Source: Hyphomicrobiales bacterium | GTDB taxonomy: Bacteria > Pseudomonadota > Alphaproteobacteria > Rhizobiales > Rhizobiaceae | Assembly (NCBI GenBank): GCA_900471605.1 | Contig: UCEY01000043.1 | Coordinates: forward strand, 150,624 to 214,623 | Length of the DNA stretch: 64,000 nucleotides | Direction: 5' to 3' | Shown here: in pieces, positions 8,436 through 17,453 of the stretch | How the letters are laid out: each line of letters opens with the position of its first letter | How positions within the stretch are numbered: position 1 is the first letter of the stretch | Notes under the pieces: model-generated | What the model saw: the letters and a program-made list of their open reading frames with translations, nothing else | The model's database searches: none | What the model was told of the DNA's origin: nothing | Translations under genes and position numbers: made by a program

Positions 8436-10010
8436 GTGACGTTATCCGAAGGTCCGGCGGCCGTTCCGCTTCTGTCGGTTCGAGGTTTGACCAAGCTTTT
8501 CGGCAGCTTCGCGGCTTGCAACGCGATCGATTTGGATATTGCACCCGGTGAAATCCACGCATTGCTCGGTGAGAACGGCGCCGGCAAGTCGACGCTGGTG
8601 AAAATGCTGTTCGGCGTGCTGCAGCCGAGTGCCGGCCAGATCCTCTGGGAGGGCGCACCGGTGACGATAGTCTCGCCCGGCGAAGCCCGCCGTCTCGGCA
8701 TCGGCATGGTCTTCCAGCATTTCTCGCTGTTCGAGGCTCTGACGGTTGCCGAAAACATCGCACTGTCGCTCGACCCGAAGATTTCGCTGGCAAGGATCTC
8801 GGACGAAGCGGCGTCTCTCTCGAAAGCCTATGGCCTGCCGCTCGATCCCAAGGCGCATGTGGCGGACCTGTCGGTCGGCGAACGCCAGCGCATCGAGATC
8901 GTCCGGGCGCTGCTGCAGAACCCCAAGCTGATCATCCTTGACGAGCCCACGTCGGTGCTGACCCCGCAGGAGGCGGACCGGCTGTTCGAGACGCTGTTCA
9001 AGCTGAAGGCCGAGGGCCGTTCGGTTCTCTATATCAGCCATCGGCTGGAGGAAGTGCGCCGCATCTGCGACCGCGCCACCGTTCTGCGCCATGGCAAGGT
9101 CACCGGCGCCTGCGATCCGAAGCAGGAGACGCCGGCCTCGCTCGCCCGCATGATGGTCGGTTCGGATGTCGCCGAAGTGCATCGCGATGCCGGAACCGTA
9201 CTCGGCGACATCCGTCTTGAAGTCGGCAATCTCTCGGTGCCGGCCCGCACGCCCTTTGCCGTGGCGCTCAGGAACGTGTCGATGAAGGTCCGCGCCGGCG
9301 AGGTGCTGGCGATTGCCGGTGTGGCCGGCAACGGCCAGGGCGAGCTATTCGACGTGCTTTCCGGCGAATATCCGGTCGCCGGGGACGAAGCGATCCGCAT
9401 CCGCGGCAAGGCGGTCGGTCGCACCGGCATCAACGGCCGCCGGCTGCTCGGGGCCGGTTTCGTGCCGGAAGAGCGCCACGGCCATGCCGCGGTCTCCGCC
9501 ATGGCGCTGTCGGACAATCTTCTCCTTGCCCGCAGCCAGTCGGACAGGAAGGCCTTTCTTTCGGGCGGTGCGTTTTCGGTCATCCGCTTCGACGCGATCC
9601 GCTCCGCCACGCGCCGCATCTGCGAGGTGATGGATGTCCGCAAAAGCGGCGAGGACCCGCAGGCGAGCTCGCTCTCCGGCGGCAATCTGCAGAAATTCAT
9701 CGTCGGACGCGAGCTCGACCGGCAGCCCGCCGTGCTCGTCGTCAACCAGCCGACCTGGGGCGTCGATGCCGGTGCCGCGAGCCGTATCCGCCAGGCGCTG
9801 ATCGACCTTGCGAAAGCGGGCTCGGCAGTGGTGGTGATCAGCCAGGATCTCGACGAGATCTTCGAGGTGGCGACCAATATCGCCGTTATCTCCGAAGGCC
9901 GTCTTTCCGAGCCGCATCCGGCCGGCACGCTGACGCTGGAGCGCATCGGCCTCCTGATGGGCGGTATCCACGAAAGCCATTCCATTCCGGAGGCGGCGCA
10001 TGCGCATTGA
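8436..10010 (+). CDS. BMP-family nucleoside-type ABC importer, ATP-binding protein
   Basis: 524 residues with two tandem ABC domains. Domain 1 has Walker A GENGAGKST, signature LSVGERQRIEI and Walker B LIILDEPTSVL. Domain 2 has a degenerate Walker A (GVAGNGQGE), signature LSGGNLQKFI and a Walker B region VLVVNQPTWGV in which the usual Asp-Glu is Asn-Gln, so only the first site is likely to hydrolyse ATP. That asymmetry is typical for this family (YufO/NupO, RbsA-like). GTG start. First gene of a four-gene operon; its end overlaps the first permease by 11 bases. Confidence 0.9.
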   Translation: MTLSEGPAAVPLLSVRGLTKLFGSFAACNAIDLDIAPGEIHALLGENGAGKSTLVKMLFGVLQPSAGQILWEGAPVTIVSPGEARRLGIGMVFQHFSLFEALTVAENIALSLDPKISLARISDEAASLSKAYGLPLDPKAHVADLSVGERQRIEIVRALLQNPKLIILDEPTSVLTPQEADRLFETLFKLKAEGRSVLYISHRLEEVRRICDRATVLRHGKVTGACDPKQETPASLARMMVGSDVAEVHRDAGTVLGDIRLEVGNLSVPARTPFAVALRNVSMKVRAGEVLAIAGVAGNGQGELFDVLSGEYPVAGDEAIRIRGKAVGRTGINGRRLLGAGFVPEERHGHAAVSAMALSDNLLLARSQSDRKAFLSGGAFSVIRFDAIRSATRRICEVMDVRKSGEDPQASSLSGGNLQKFIVGRELDRQPAVLVVNQPTWGVDAGAASRIRQALIDLAKAGSAVVVISQDLDEIFEVATNIAVISEGRLSEPHPAGTLTLERIGLLMGGIHESHSIPEAAHAH

Positions 10011-11088
10011 ACTCCAGAAGCGCGCCAACGTCTCGACGCTGTTCTCGATCATTTCGCCGCTGCTGGCGCTTCTGCTGACGCTCGTGTTCGGCGCCATCAT
10101 GTTCTGGCTGCTCGGCAAGAGCCCGCTTGGCTCGCTGTACATCTATTTCGTCGAGCCTTTGCTGGAGGTGTGGTCGCTGCATGAGCTGGCGGTGAAGGCG
10201 GCTCCGCTGATCCTCATCGCGGTGGGCCTTGCGGTTTGTTATCGGTCCAACAACTGGAACATCGGCGCGGAAGGCCAGTTCACCATCGGGGCGATCACCG
10301 GTTCGATCCTGCCGGTCCTTTATCCCGAGTGGCATTCCTGGGCGATCCTGCCGATGATGATGGTCATGGGGGTGATCGGCGGCGCGCTCTACGCGGCGAT
10401 CCCGGCACTGCTGAAGACCCGTTTCAACACCAACGAAATCCTGACCAGCCTGATGCTCGTCTATATTGCGGGGCTGTTTCTCGACTGGTTGGTACGCGGG
10501 CCGTGGCGGGATCCCAAAGGTTATAACTTCCCGGTCACCAAGAGCTTCCAGGTCGAGGCGGTGCTGCCGGAGATACTCGACTCGGGCCGGGCCCATTGGG
10601 CCTTCATCTTCGCGATCGTCGCGGCCATGGCGCTTTGGTTCATGATGCGCTTCATGCTCAAGGGCTTCGAGGTTTCCGTGCTCGGCCAGTCGGAGCGGGC
10701 AGGGCGTTTTGCCGGCTTCTCCGCACGTCGGATGGCGTGGTTCTCCATGCTTCTTTCCGGCGGGCTCGCGGGCCTTGCCGGTATTTCGGAGGTCTCCGGT
10801 TCGATCGGCCATCTGCAGCCTTCGATCTCGCCCGGTTATGGCTTTACGGCGATCATCGTCGCCTTCCTCGGTCGCCTCAACCCGCTCGGCATCATCGCCT
10901 CCGGCCTGGTACTGGCGCTGACCTACCTGGGTGGCGAGGCGGCGCAGGCGGCCCTGCAGATTTCCGACAAGGCGGCGAGGGTGTTCCAGGGCATGCTGCT
11001 CTTCTTCGTGCTTTCTTGCGATACGCTGATCCACTACAGGATCCGGCTGATCCTTGCGGGTGGGAAAACGGCGGAGGCTAGAGCCTGA
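10000..11088 (+). CDS. BMP-family ABC importer, permease 1
   Basis: 362 residues, about ten hydrophobic segments, in the BPD_transp_2 (LivH/RbsC-like) permease family. Diagnostic stretches are CYRSNNWNIGAEGQFTIGAI near residue 80 and FNTNEILTSLMLVYIAG near residue 145 (the N-E-I-x-T-S-L-M-L block of YufP/NupP proteins). Overlaps the ATPase gene by 11 bases and the next permease by one base (TGATG), so translation is coupled. It forms the membrane channel with the second permease. Confidence 0.9.
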   Translation: MRIELQKRANVSTLFSIISPLLALLLTLVFGAIMFWLLGKSPLGSLYIYFVEPLLEVWSLHELAVKAAPLILIAVGLAVCYRSNNWNIGAEGQFTIGAITGSILPVLYPEWHSWAILPMMMVMGVIGGALYAAIPALLKTRFNTNEILTSLMLVYIAGLFLDWLVRGPWRDPKGYNFPVTKSFQVEAVLPEILDSGRAHWAFIFAIVAAMALWFMMRFMLKGFEVSVLGQSERAGRFAGFSARRMAWFSMLLSGGLAGLAGISEVSGSIGHLQPSISPGYGFTAIIVAFLGRLNPLGIIASGLVLALTYLGGEAAQAALQISDKAARVFQGMLLFFVLSCDTLIHYRIRLILAGGKTAEARA

Positions 11089-12014
11089 TGTTCGAGGCGA
11101 TCCTTCTTACCGTCATCACCGCGTCGACACCGCTCGTCGTTGCCGCACTCGGCGAACTGGTGACCGAGCGCTCGGGCGTGCTCAACCTTGGCGTCGAGGG
11201 CATGATGATCATGGGCGCGGTGTGCGCCTTCGCCGCCGCGCAGCTGAGCGGGTCCCCCTATGTCGGCATCCTCGCGGGCATTTTCGGTGGCGGGCTGTTC
11301 TCGCTGCTCTTCGGCTTCCTGACGCTGACCCTGGTCGCCAACCAGGTCGCGACCGGTCTTGCGCTGACTATCCTTGGCCTCGGGCTGTCCGGCCAGATCG
11401 GCGAAGTTTTCGTCGGCCAGCCCGGCATCAAGCTGCAGCCGATCGTCTTTCCGATTCTCTCGGACATTCCGTTCTTCGGCCGCGTCCTTTTCAGCCAGGA
11501 CCTGATCTTCTACCTGTCGGTCGCGCTCGTTGTCGGCATCAACTGGTTCCTGTTCAGGAGCCGCACCGGCCTCAAGCTGCGGGCGATCGGCGACAGCCAT
11601 TCTTCCGCCCATGCGCTCGGCATCAACGTCATCCGCACCCGTTATCTGGCTGTCATGTTCGGTGGAGCCTGCGCCGGGCTGGCGGGTGCGCAGCTTTCGC
11701 TCGTCTACACGCCGCAATGGGTGGAAAACATGTCGGCCGGTCGTGGCTGGATTGCGCTCGCCCTCGTCGTTTTCGCCTCCTGGCGACCGTGGCGGATTCT
11801 CGCAGGCGGCTACCTGTTCGGCGCCGTCGGCATCGGGCAACTGCATGCACAGATCGTGGCGCAAAATCTCGGCATCGTCATCCCGTCGCAATTCCTGTCC
11901 GCACTTCCATATGCGGCGACTATTGTCGTGCTGATCATCATTTCGCATAATCGTCGCACGACGCTCATCAATACGCCGGCTTCGCTCGGGAAACCCTTTG
12001 TCCCCGACCGGTGA
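11088..12014 (+). CDS. BMP-family ABC importer, permease 2
   Basis: 308 residues, hydrophobic throughout, same permease family (YufQ/NupQ type). The N-terminal TPLVVAALGELVTERSGVLN and LGVEGMMIMGAVCAF motif is the family signature. The start ATG shares its A with the stop of permease 1. The substrate-binding protein gene follows after 47 bases. Substrate is probably a nucleoside or purine derivative, by analogy with the characterised nucleoside importers of this family; not provable here. Confidence 0.9.
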   Translation: MFEAILLTVITASTPLVVAALGELVTERSGVLNLGVEGMMIMGAVCAFAAAQLSGSPYVGILAGIFGGGLFSLLFGFLTLTLVANQVATGLALTILGLGLSGQIGEVFVGQPGIKLQPIVFPILSDIPFFGRVLFSQDLIFYLSVALVVGINWFLFRSRTGLKLRAIGDSHSSAHALGINVIRTRYLAVMFGGACAGLAGAQLSLVYTPQWVENMSAGRGWIALALVVFASWRPWRILAGGYLFGAVGIGQLHAQIVAQNLGIVIPSQFLSALPYAATIVVLIIISHNRRTTLINTPASLGKPFVPDR

Positions 12015-12061
12015 CCGCGGAACCAAAAACAAAACGTCTTCAAGCCAATAGAGGTTAGGAA

Positions 12062-13135
12062 ATGAAGAAACTGATTATCGCCCTTGCCGCATCGGCCGCC
12101 CTGATGGGCGGGTTCTCGACCGGCGCCCAGGCCCAGGAGAAGAAGAAGGTCTGCTTCATCTACGTCGGTTCGAAGACGGATGGTGGCTGGACGCAGGCGC
12201 ATGACCTCGGACGCCAGCAGCTCGACAAGGCGCTTGGCGACAAGGTTGAAACGAAGTTCCTCGAAAACGTTCCGGAAGGCCCGGATGCAGAGCGCGCCAT
12301 CGAGCGGTTCGCCCGCGAGAAGTGCAGCCTGATCTTCACGACCTCGTTCGGCTTCATGGATGCGACCGTCAAGGTCGCGGCGAAATTCCCGGACGTGAAG
12401 TTCGAGCACGCGACCGGCTTCAAATCCGCTCCCAACCTCGCCACCTACAATTCCCGCTTCTATGAAGGCCGCTACATCCAGGGCCAGATTGCCGCCAAGA
12501 TGTCCAAGAAGGGCGTCGCCGGCTACATCGCCTCGTTCCCGATTCCGGAAGTGGTGATGGGCATCAATGCCTTTGAACTCGGCGCCAAGTCGATCAACCC
12601 GAACTTCAAGCTGAAGGTCGTCTGGGCCAATACCTGGTTCGACCCGGGCAAGGAAGCCGACGCCGCCAAGGCGCTGATCGACCAGGGCGTCGATATCCTC
12701 ACCCAGCACACCGATACGACCGCTCCGATGCAGGTCGCCTCCGAACGCGGCATCCTCGCCTTCGGCCAGGCGTCCGACATGATCGCCGCCGGCCCGAAGA
12801 CGCAGCTGACCGCGATCGTCGATACCTGGGGCGCCTATTACATCAAGCGCACCAAGGCGCTGCTCGACGGCACCTGGAAGTCCGAGCAGATCTGGGACGG
12901 CCTGAAGGACGGCATCCTCACCATGGCGCCCTATACCAACATGCCGGACGACGTGAAGGCGATGGCCGAAGAGACCGAAGCCAAGATCAAGTCGGGCGAA
13001 CTGCATCCGTTCACCGGCCCGATCAACAAGCAGGACGGTTCGGCCTGGCTGAAGGCCGGCGAAAAGTCGGACGACGGCACGCTGCTCGGCATGAACTTCT
13101 ATGTCGAAGGCGTGGACGACAAGCTGCCGCAGTGA
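12062..13135 (+). CDS. BMP-family substrate-binding protein
   Basis: 357 residues with a clear signal peptide (MKKLIIALAASAALMGGF, predicted cleavage after AQA near residue 24). Mature part has the BMP/PnrA fold markers: VCFIYVGSKTDGGWTQAHD, the FTTSFGFMD segment and HATGFKSAPNLATY. These proteins bind purine nucleosides or related compounds in the periplasm. There is no lipobox cysteine, so it is a soluble periplasmic protein. As usual for binding-protein operons it lies at the end, has its own spacing, and is followed by hairpins that may stabilise the upstream mRNA. Confidence 0.92.
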   Translation: MKKLIIALAASAALMGGFSTGAQAQEKKKVCFIYVGSKTDGGWTQAHDLGRQQLDKALGDKVETKFLENVPEGPDAERAIERFAREKCSLIFTTSFGFMDATVKVAAKFPDVKFEHATGFKSAPNLATYNSRFYEGRYIQGQIAAKMSKKGVAGYIASFPIPEVVMGINAFELGAKSINPNFKLKVVWANTWFDPGKEADAAKALIDQGVDILTQHTDTTAPMQVASERGILAFGQASDMIAAGPKTQLTAIVDTWGAYYIKRTKALLDGTWKSEQIWDGLKDGILTMAPYTNMPDDVKAMAEETEAKIKSGELHPFTGPINKQDGSAWLKAGEKSDDGTLLGMNFYVEGVDDKLPQ

Positions 13136-13141
13136 GGAGTG

Positions 13142-13190
13142 GTCGGCGTAGCCGACGAAACGATCCAGTGATCGTTTCGAACGACGAACG
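13142..13190. repeat. Compound palindromic intergenic element
   Basis: Two adjacent perfect inverted repeats: GTCGGC-GTA-GCCGAC (13142-13156) and CGAAACGATC-CAGT-GATCGTTTCG (13156-13179), followed by further short palindromic pieces. No T tract. It looks like a rhizobial intergenic palindrome (REP/RIME-like) rather than a terminator. Placed right after the binding-protein stop codon. Confidence 0.55.
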
Positions 13191-13234
13191 CCCGGAGCCT
13201 GAAGCGACGGGCAGCGATCGGGTAAAAGGAAATC

Positions 13235-13260
13235 AAGGGCGCTTTCGGGCGCCCTTTTTG
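13235..13260 (+). terminator. Terminator of the BMP operon
   Basis: AGGGCGC / GCGCCCT stem with a six-base loop (13236-13255) followed by TTTTTG. Canonical Rho-independent terminator. Confidence 0.85.
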
Positions 13261-13343
13261 TTTCGGCCAAACATAAGGCGTTTATCGCACTTCAATCACC
13301 TTGCTGATATGAAGCGGCAAATTGCCTGAGAAGGAGAATCCCG

Positions 13344-14717
13344 ATGAGCCGTTCCTGCCTTGCCGTCATCCTCGCCGCTGGCGACAGCACGCGGATGAAA
13401 TCGTCGATGTCTAAAGTGCTGCATCCGATCGCGGGCCGGCCGATGATCGCCCATGTGATGGCGGCCGTGGCATCGACGGGCGTTACCGAAGCGGCGCTGG
13501 TCGTCGGTCGCGACGCGGATGGGGTTGCCAGGGCCGGCGCTGTCGAGGGCGTTTCCGTGGAAGCCTTCCCGCAGACGGAGCGCCGCGGCACCGGCCACGC
13601 CGTGCTGGCGGCGAAGGACGCGATCGCGCGGGGTTACGACGACATCCTGGTCGCTTATGGCGACGTGCCCCTGGTCACCTCCGCTCCCTTCGCCGAGGCG
13701 CGGGAAAGGCTGGCGGCCGGTGCCGATGTCGTGGTGATCGGTTTTCATACCGACAAGCCGACCGGCTACGGCCGGCTCCTGGTCGAGAACGGCGAACTGA
13801 CCGCCATCCGCGAGGAGAAGGATGCGACCGAGGAGGAGCGCAAGGTCACCTGGTGCAATAGCGGCCTGATGGCGATCGACGGCCGCAAGGCGCTGTCGCT
13901 GCTGGAAAGCATCGCCAACCACAATGCGAAGGGCGAATATTACCTGACCGACGTCGTCGAGATCGCCCGTGCTCGCGGCGGCAAGGTCGTGGCGGTCGAT
14001 GCGCCGGAAACGGAGGTCGCGGGCTGCAACAATCGCGCCGAACTGGCCGTGCTCGAAAGGCTCTGGCAGGAGCGCCGCCGCCACGAACTGATGGTCTCGG
14101 GCGTCAGCATGATCGCCCCGGAAACCGTCTTCCTTTCCTACGATACGCAGATCGGCCAGGACGCGCTGATCGAGCCGAACGTCGTCTTCGGCCCGGGCGT
14201 GACGATCGACAGCGGCGCGGTGATCCACGCGTTCTCGCATATCGAAGGCGCCCATGTGAGCGGCGGTGCGACCGTCGGGCCTTTCGCGCGGCTCCGCCCC
14301 GGCGCCGATCTTGCTGCAGGCTCCAAGGTCGGCAATTTCTGCGAGGTCAAGAATGCCCGGATCGACGAGGGCGCCAAGGTCAACCACCTGACCTATATCG
14401 GCGACGCCTTTGTCGGCGCCCATGCCAATATCGGCGCCGGCACGATCACCTGCAATTATGACGGCGTCAACAAACACGAAACGCGAATCGGAGCCAACGC
14501 CTTCATCGGTTCCAATTCGTCGCTCGTCGCCCCCGTTGCGATCGGCGACGGTGCCTATGTCGCATCGGGAAGCGTCATCACCGAAAACGTCCCCGCCGAC
14601 GCGCTGGCGCTTGGCCGTGCCCGCCAGGAAGTGAAGCCGGAGCGCGCGAAAATCCTTCGCGAGCGGGCGCTCGCCTTCAAGGCCGCCAAGAAGGCCCGGA
14701 AGGAACCCGGCCATTAA
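13344..14717 (+). CDS. glmU: Bifunctional N-acetylglucosamine-1-P uridyltransferase / glucosamine-1-P acetyltransferase
   Basis: 457 residues. N-terminal nucleotidyltransferase domain begins VILAAGDSTRMKSSMSKVLH (variant of L-A-A-G-x-G-T-R-M-x-S-x-x-P-K-V-L-H, with Ser where Pro is usual at the x-x-P-K site); TERRGTGHAVLAA binds UDP-GlcNAc. From about residue 250 the C-terminal half shows hexapeptide repeats of a left-handed beta helix (NVVFGPGVTID, AGTITCNYDGVNKH). Makes UDP-GlcNAc for peptidoglycan and LPS. AGAAGGAG precedes the ATG. Followed by glmS, the enzyme two steps earlier in the same pathway. Confidence 0.95.
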   Translation: MSRSCLAVILAAGDSTRMKSSMSKVLHPIAGRPMIAHVMAAVASTGVTEAALVVGRDADGVARAGAVEGVSVEAFPQTERRGTGHAVLAAKDAIARGYDDILVAYGDVPLVTSAPFAEARERLAAGADVVVIGFHTDKPTGYGRLLVENGELTAIREEKDATEEERKVTWCNSGLMAIDGRKALSLLESIANHNAKGEYYLTDVVEIARARGGKVVAVDAPETEVAGCNNRAELAVLERLWQERRRHELMVSGVSMIAPETVFLSYDTQIGQDALIEPNVVFGPGVTIDSGAVIHAFSHIEGAHVSGGATVGPFARLRPGADLAAGSKVGNFCEVKNARIDEGAKVNHLTYIGDAFVGAHANIGAGTITCNYDGVNKHETRIGANAFIGSNSSLVAPVAIGDGAYVASGSVITENVPADALALGRARQEVKPERAKILRERALAFKAAKKARKEPGH

Positions 14718-14837
14718 CGTTTGCGCGTTACTTTCCGACATCGAAAGTGACCGGCGGGCCGATTGCGCAAAACCCGCAATCGGCTAGGAATTCGCCCGGG
14801 TTTCAGGAAGCGTTCAACGAAGCGAAGAGGGTCGTTC

Positions 14838-16664
14838 ATGTGCGGGATTGTCGGGATCGTCGGAAATTCGCCGGTGGCGGCGCGTCTGGTCGATGCGCTG
14901 CGAAGGCTCGAATACCGCGGTTATGATTCCGCCGGCGTCGCGACCGTCCACGAGGGCCGCATGGATCGCCGCCGCGCCGAGGGCAAGCTCTTCAATCTCG
15001 AAAAGAAGCTGGACGCCGAGCCGTTGCCCGGCACGATCGGTATCGCCCATACCCGTTGGGCGACCCATGGCGTCCCGAACGAGACTAACGCCCATCCGCA
15101 TTTCGTCGATGGCGTCGCGGTCGTCCACAACGGCATTATCGAGAACTTTTCCGAGCTGAAGGACGAGTTGCTCGCCGAAGGCGCGGTCTTCGAAAGCCAG
15201 ACCGACACCGAAGTCGTCGCGCATCTGCTCGCCAAATATACCCGCCAGGGCCTCGACCACCGCGCCGCCATGCTGGCGACGCTGAACCGCGTTTCCGGCG
15301 CCTATGCGCTGGTGGTGATGTTCGAGGACGACCCGGGCACGATCATGGCCGCCCGTTTCGGACCGCCGCTGGCGATCGGCCATGGCCGCGGCGAAATGTT
15401 CCTGGGGTCCGACGCGATTGCCTTGTCGCCCTTCACCAACGAGATCACCTATCTGGTCGACGGCGACTGCGCGATCATGACCCACAGGGGCGCCGAGATC
15501 ATCGACTATGATGGCAAGCCGGTGAAGCGGCAGAGCCAGATCTCCCAGGCCGCGGCTTTCATGGTCGACAAGGGCAATCACCGCCACTTCATGGAGAAGG
15601 AGATCTACGAGCAGCCGGAGATCATCTCCCATGCGCTCAGCCATTATATCGATTTCGCCGCCCATACGGTGAAAGCGAACGATACGGCGATCGATTTCGG
15701 AAAGCTCTCTGGCCTCGCAATCGCCGCCTGCGGCACCGCCTATCTGTCCGGCCTGATCGGCAAATACTGGTTCGAGCGTTATGCGCGCCTGCCGGTCGAG
15801 ATCGACGTCGCCTCCGAGTTCCGTTACCGCGAACTGCCGCTGTCGCCATCCCAGGCAGCGCTGTTCATTTCCCAGTCGGGCGAGACCGCCGATACGCTGG
15901 CCTCGCTGCGTTACTGCAAGGACAATGGGCTGAAGATCGGCGCTGTCGTCAATGTCAAGGAATCGACCATCGCCCGCGAATCGGATGCGATTTTCCCGAT
16001 CCTCGCCGGCCCGGAAATCGGCGTCGCCTCCACCAAGGCGTTTACCTGCCAGCTGGCAGTGCTCGCCGCACTCGCGATCGGCGCCGGCCGCGCCCGCGGC
16101 ACGGTGACGGCGGGCGACGAGAAGGCGATGGTCAGGCACCTCGCCGAAATGCCGCGGATCATGAGCCGGGTGCTGAACGACATCCAGCCGCAGATCGAGT
16201 CGCTGTCGCGCGAGCTGTCGCGCTTCAAGGACGTGCTCTATCTCGGCCGCGGCACCAGCTTCCCGCTTGCCATGGAAGGCGCGCTGAAGCTCAAGGAAAT
16301 CTCCTATATCCACGCGGAAGGTTATGCCGCCGGCGAACTCAAGCACGGGCCGATCGCGCTGATCGACGAGCATATGCCGGTAATCGTCATCGCACCGCAT
16401 GACCGCTTCTTCGAAAAGACCGTTTCCAACATGCAGGAAGTGGCGGCGCGGGGCGGCAAGATCATCTTTATCACCGATGAAAAGGGGGCGGCGGCCTCCA
16501 AGCTTCCGACCATGGCGACGATAGCACTGCCGAATGTCGACGAGATCATCGCGCCGATGATCTTCTCGCTGCCGATCCAGCTTCTGGCCTATCATACGGC
16601 GGTGTTCATGGGCACCGATGTCGATCAGCCGCGCAATCTGGCGAAATCCGTCACGGTGGAGTGA
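14838..16664 (+). CDS. glmS: Glutamine-fructose-6-phosphate aminotransferase
   Basis: 608 residues from ATG 14838, chosen because the mature enzyme must expose Cys after the initiator Met (MCGIVGIVG), the catalytic nucleophile of class II glutaminases; the frame extends upstream but that would bury it. GIAHTRWATHG and the two SIS domains (ISQSGETADTLASL; RGTSFPLAMEGALKLKE) are present, and the C-terminus DQPRNLAKSVTVE is the family ending. First committed step to amino sugars. Lies 120 bases after glmU. No glmS ribozyme is visible or expected in this lineage. Confidence 0.96.
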   Translation: MCGIVGIVGNSPVAARLVDALRRLEYRGYDSAGVATVHEGRMDRRRAEGKLFNLEKKLDAEPLPGTIGIAHTRWATHGVPNETNAHPHFVDGVAVVHNGIIENFSELKDELLAEGAVFESQTDTEVVAHLLAKYTRQGLDHRAAMLATLNRVSGAYALVVMFEDDPGTIMAARFGPPLAIGHGRGEMFLGSDAIALSPFTNEITYLVDGDCAIMTHRGAEIIDYDGKPVKRQSQISQAAAFMVDKGNHRHFMEKEIYEQPEIISHALSHYIDFAAHTVKANDTAIDFGKLSGLAIAACGTAYLSGLIGKYWFERYARLPVEIDVASEFRYRELPLSPSQAALFISQSGETADTLASLRYCKDNGLKIGAVVNVKESTIARESDAIFPILAGPEIGVASTKAFTCQLAVLAALAIGAGRARGTVTAGDEKAMVRHLAEMPRIMSRVLNDIQPQIESLSRELSRFKDVLYLGRGTSFPLAMEGALKLKEISYIHAEGYAAGELKHGPIALIDEHMPVIVIAPHDRFFEKTVSNMQEVAARGGKIIFITDEKGAAASKLPTMATIALPNVDEIIAPMIFSLPIQLLAYHTAVFMGTDVDQPRNLAKSVTVE

Positions 16665-16756
16665 TATCCACCGGCTTTTCCTTGCATCGCAACATCGCAT
16701 CCGGCATTGTCGCAACAGATGATTGCGGCAATGCTTAGGGTGTGCAGGGAAATCGA

Positions 16757-17452
16757 ATGAGCGACAGTCCAGAGCGAATATCGCTGGCCGGCCGCCTCAG
16801 GAACAACTTCCTAACCGGCCTGATCATCTGCGCACCGCTCGCCATCACCATCTGGCTCACCTTCACCTTCATCGACTGGGCCGATAGCTGGGTCACGCCC
16901 TACATTCCGCAGCGCTACGACCCGCAGTATTATTTCAACATCACCATTCCGGGCACCGGCCTTCTGATCGCGGTGGTGTTCATCACCATCATCGGCTTTC
17001 TCGGCAAGAACCTGATCGGCCGTTCGATCGTCAATGTCGGCGAATCGGTCCTGCACCGCATGCCGCTGGTGCGCACCGTCTACAAAAGCCTGAAGCAGAT
17101 TTTCGAGACGGTGCTGAAGGAACAGTCGACCTCTTTCAAGAAATGCGGGCTGATCGAGTTCCCGAGCCCCGGCATGTGGGCGCTGGTGTTCATTTCCGGC
17201 GACGCGCAGGGCGAGATCGCCGCCAAACTCAATGCCGATGGCGAGGAAATGGTCGGCGTCTTCCTGCCGCCGACGCCGGTCCCGACGGCGGGTTTCCTGA
17301 TGTTCGTGCCGAAGAGCAAGATCGTCATGCTCGACATGACGCCGGAAGAAGGCGCCAAGCTGTTGATCTCCGGCGGCCTGATCGCCCCCGACTACAAGCC
17401 CGTTCCCGGCGCACCGACCGCGGTCCTGCCGGCGCCGAAAATGCAGGCCTGA
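16757..17452 (+). CDS. DUF502 membrane protein
   Basis: 231 residues from ATG 16757 (CAGGGAAATCGA before it). Two transmembrane helices near residues 15-40 and 65-90 (NNFLTGLIICAPLAITIWLT; TGLLIAVVFITIIGFLG), then a conserved cytoplasmic or periplasmic domain with RTVYKSLKQIFETVL and PTPVPTAGFLMFVP, diagnostic of DUF502. Function unknown in bacteria. Follows glmS by 92 bases on the same strand; the recG stop codon is one base beyond its own stop. Confidence 0.88.
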   Translation: MSDSPERISLAGRLRNNFLTGLIICAPLAITIWLTFTFIDWADSWVTPYIPQRYDPQYYFNITIPGTGLLIAVVFITIIGFLGKNLIGRSIVNVGESVLHRMPLVRTVYKSLKQIFETVLKEQSTSFKKCGLIEFPSPGMWALVFISGDAQGEIAAKLNADGEEMVGVFLPPTPVPTAGFLMFVPKSKIVMLDMTPEEGAKLLISGGLIAPDYKPVPGAPTAVLPAPKMQA

Positions 17453-17453
17453 T

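Noticed and set aside
14718..14837. glmS ribozyme
   Set aside because: That ribozyme is a Firmicutes feature; the 120-base leader shows no matching core.
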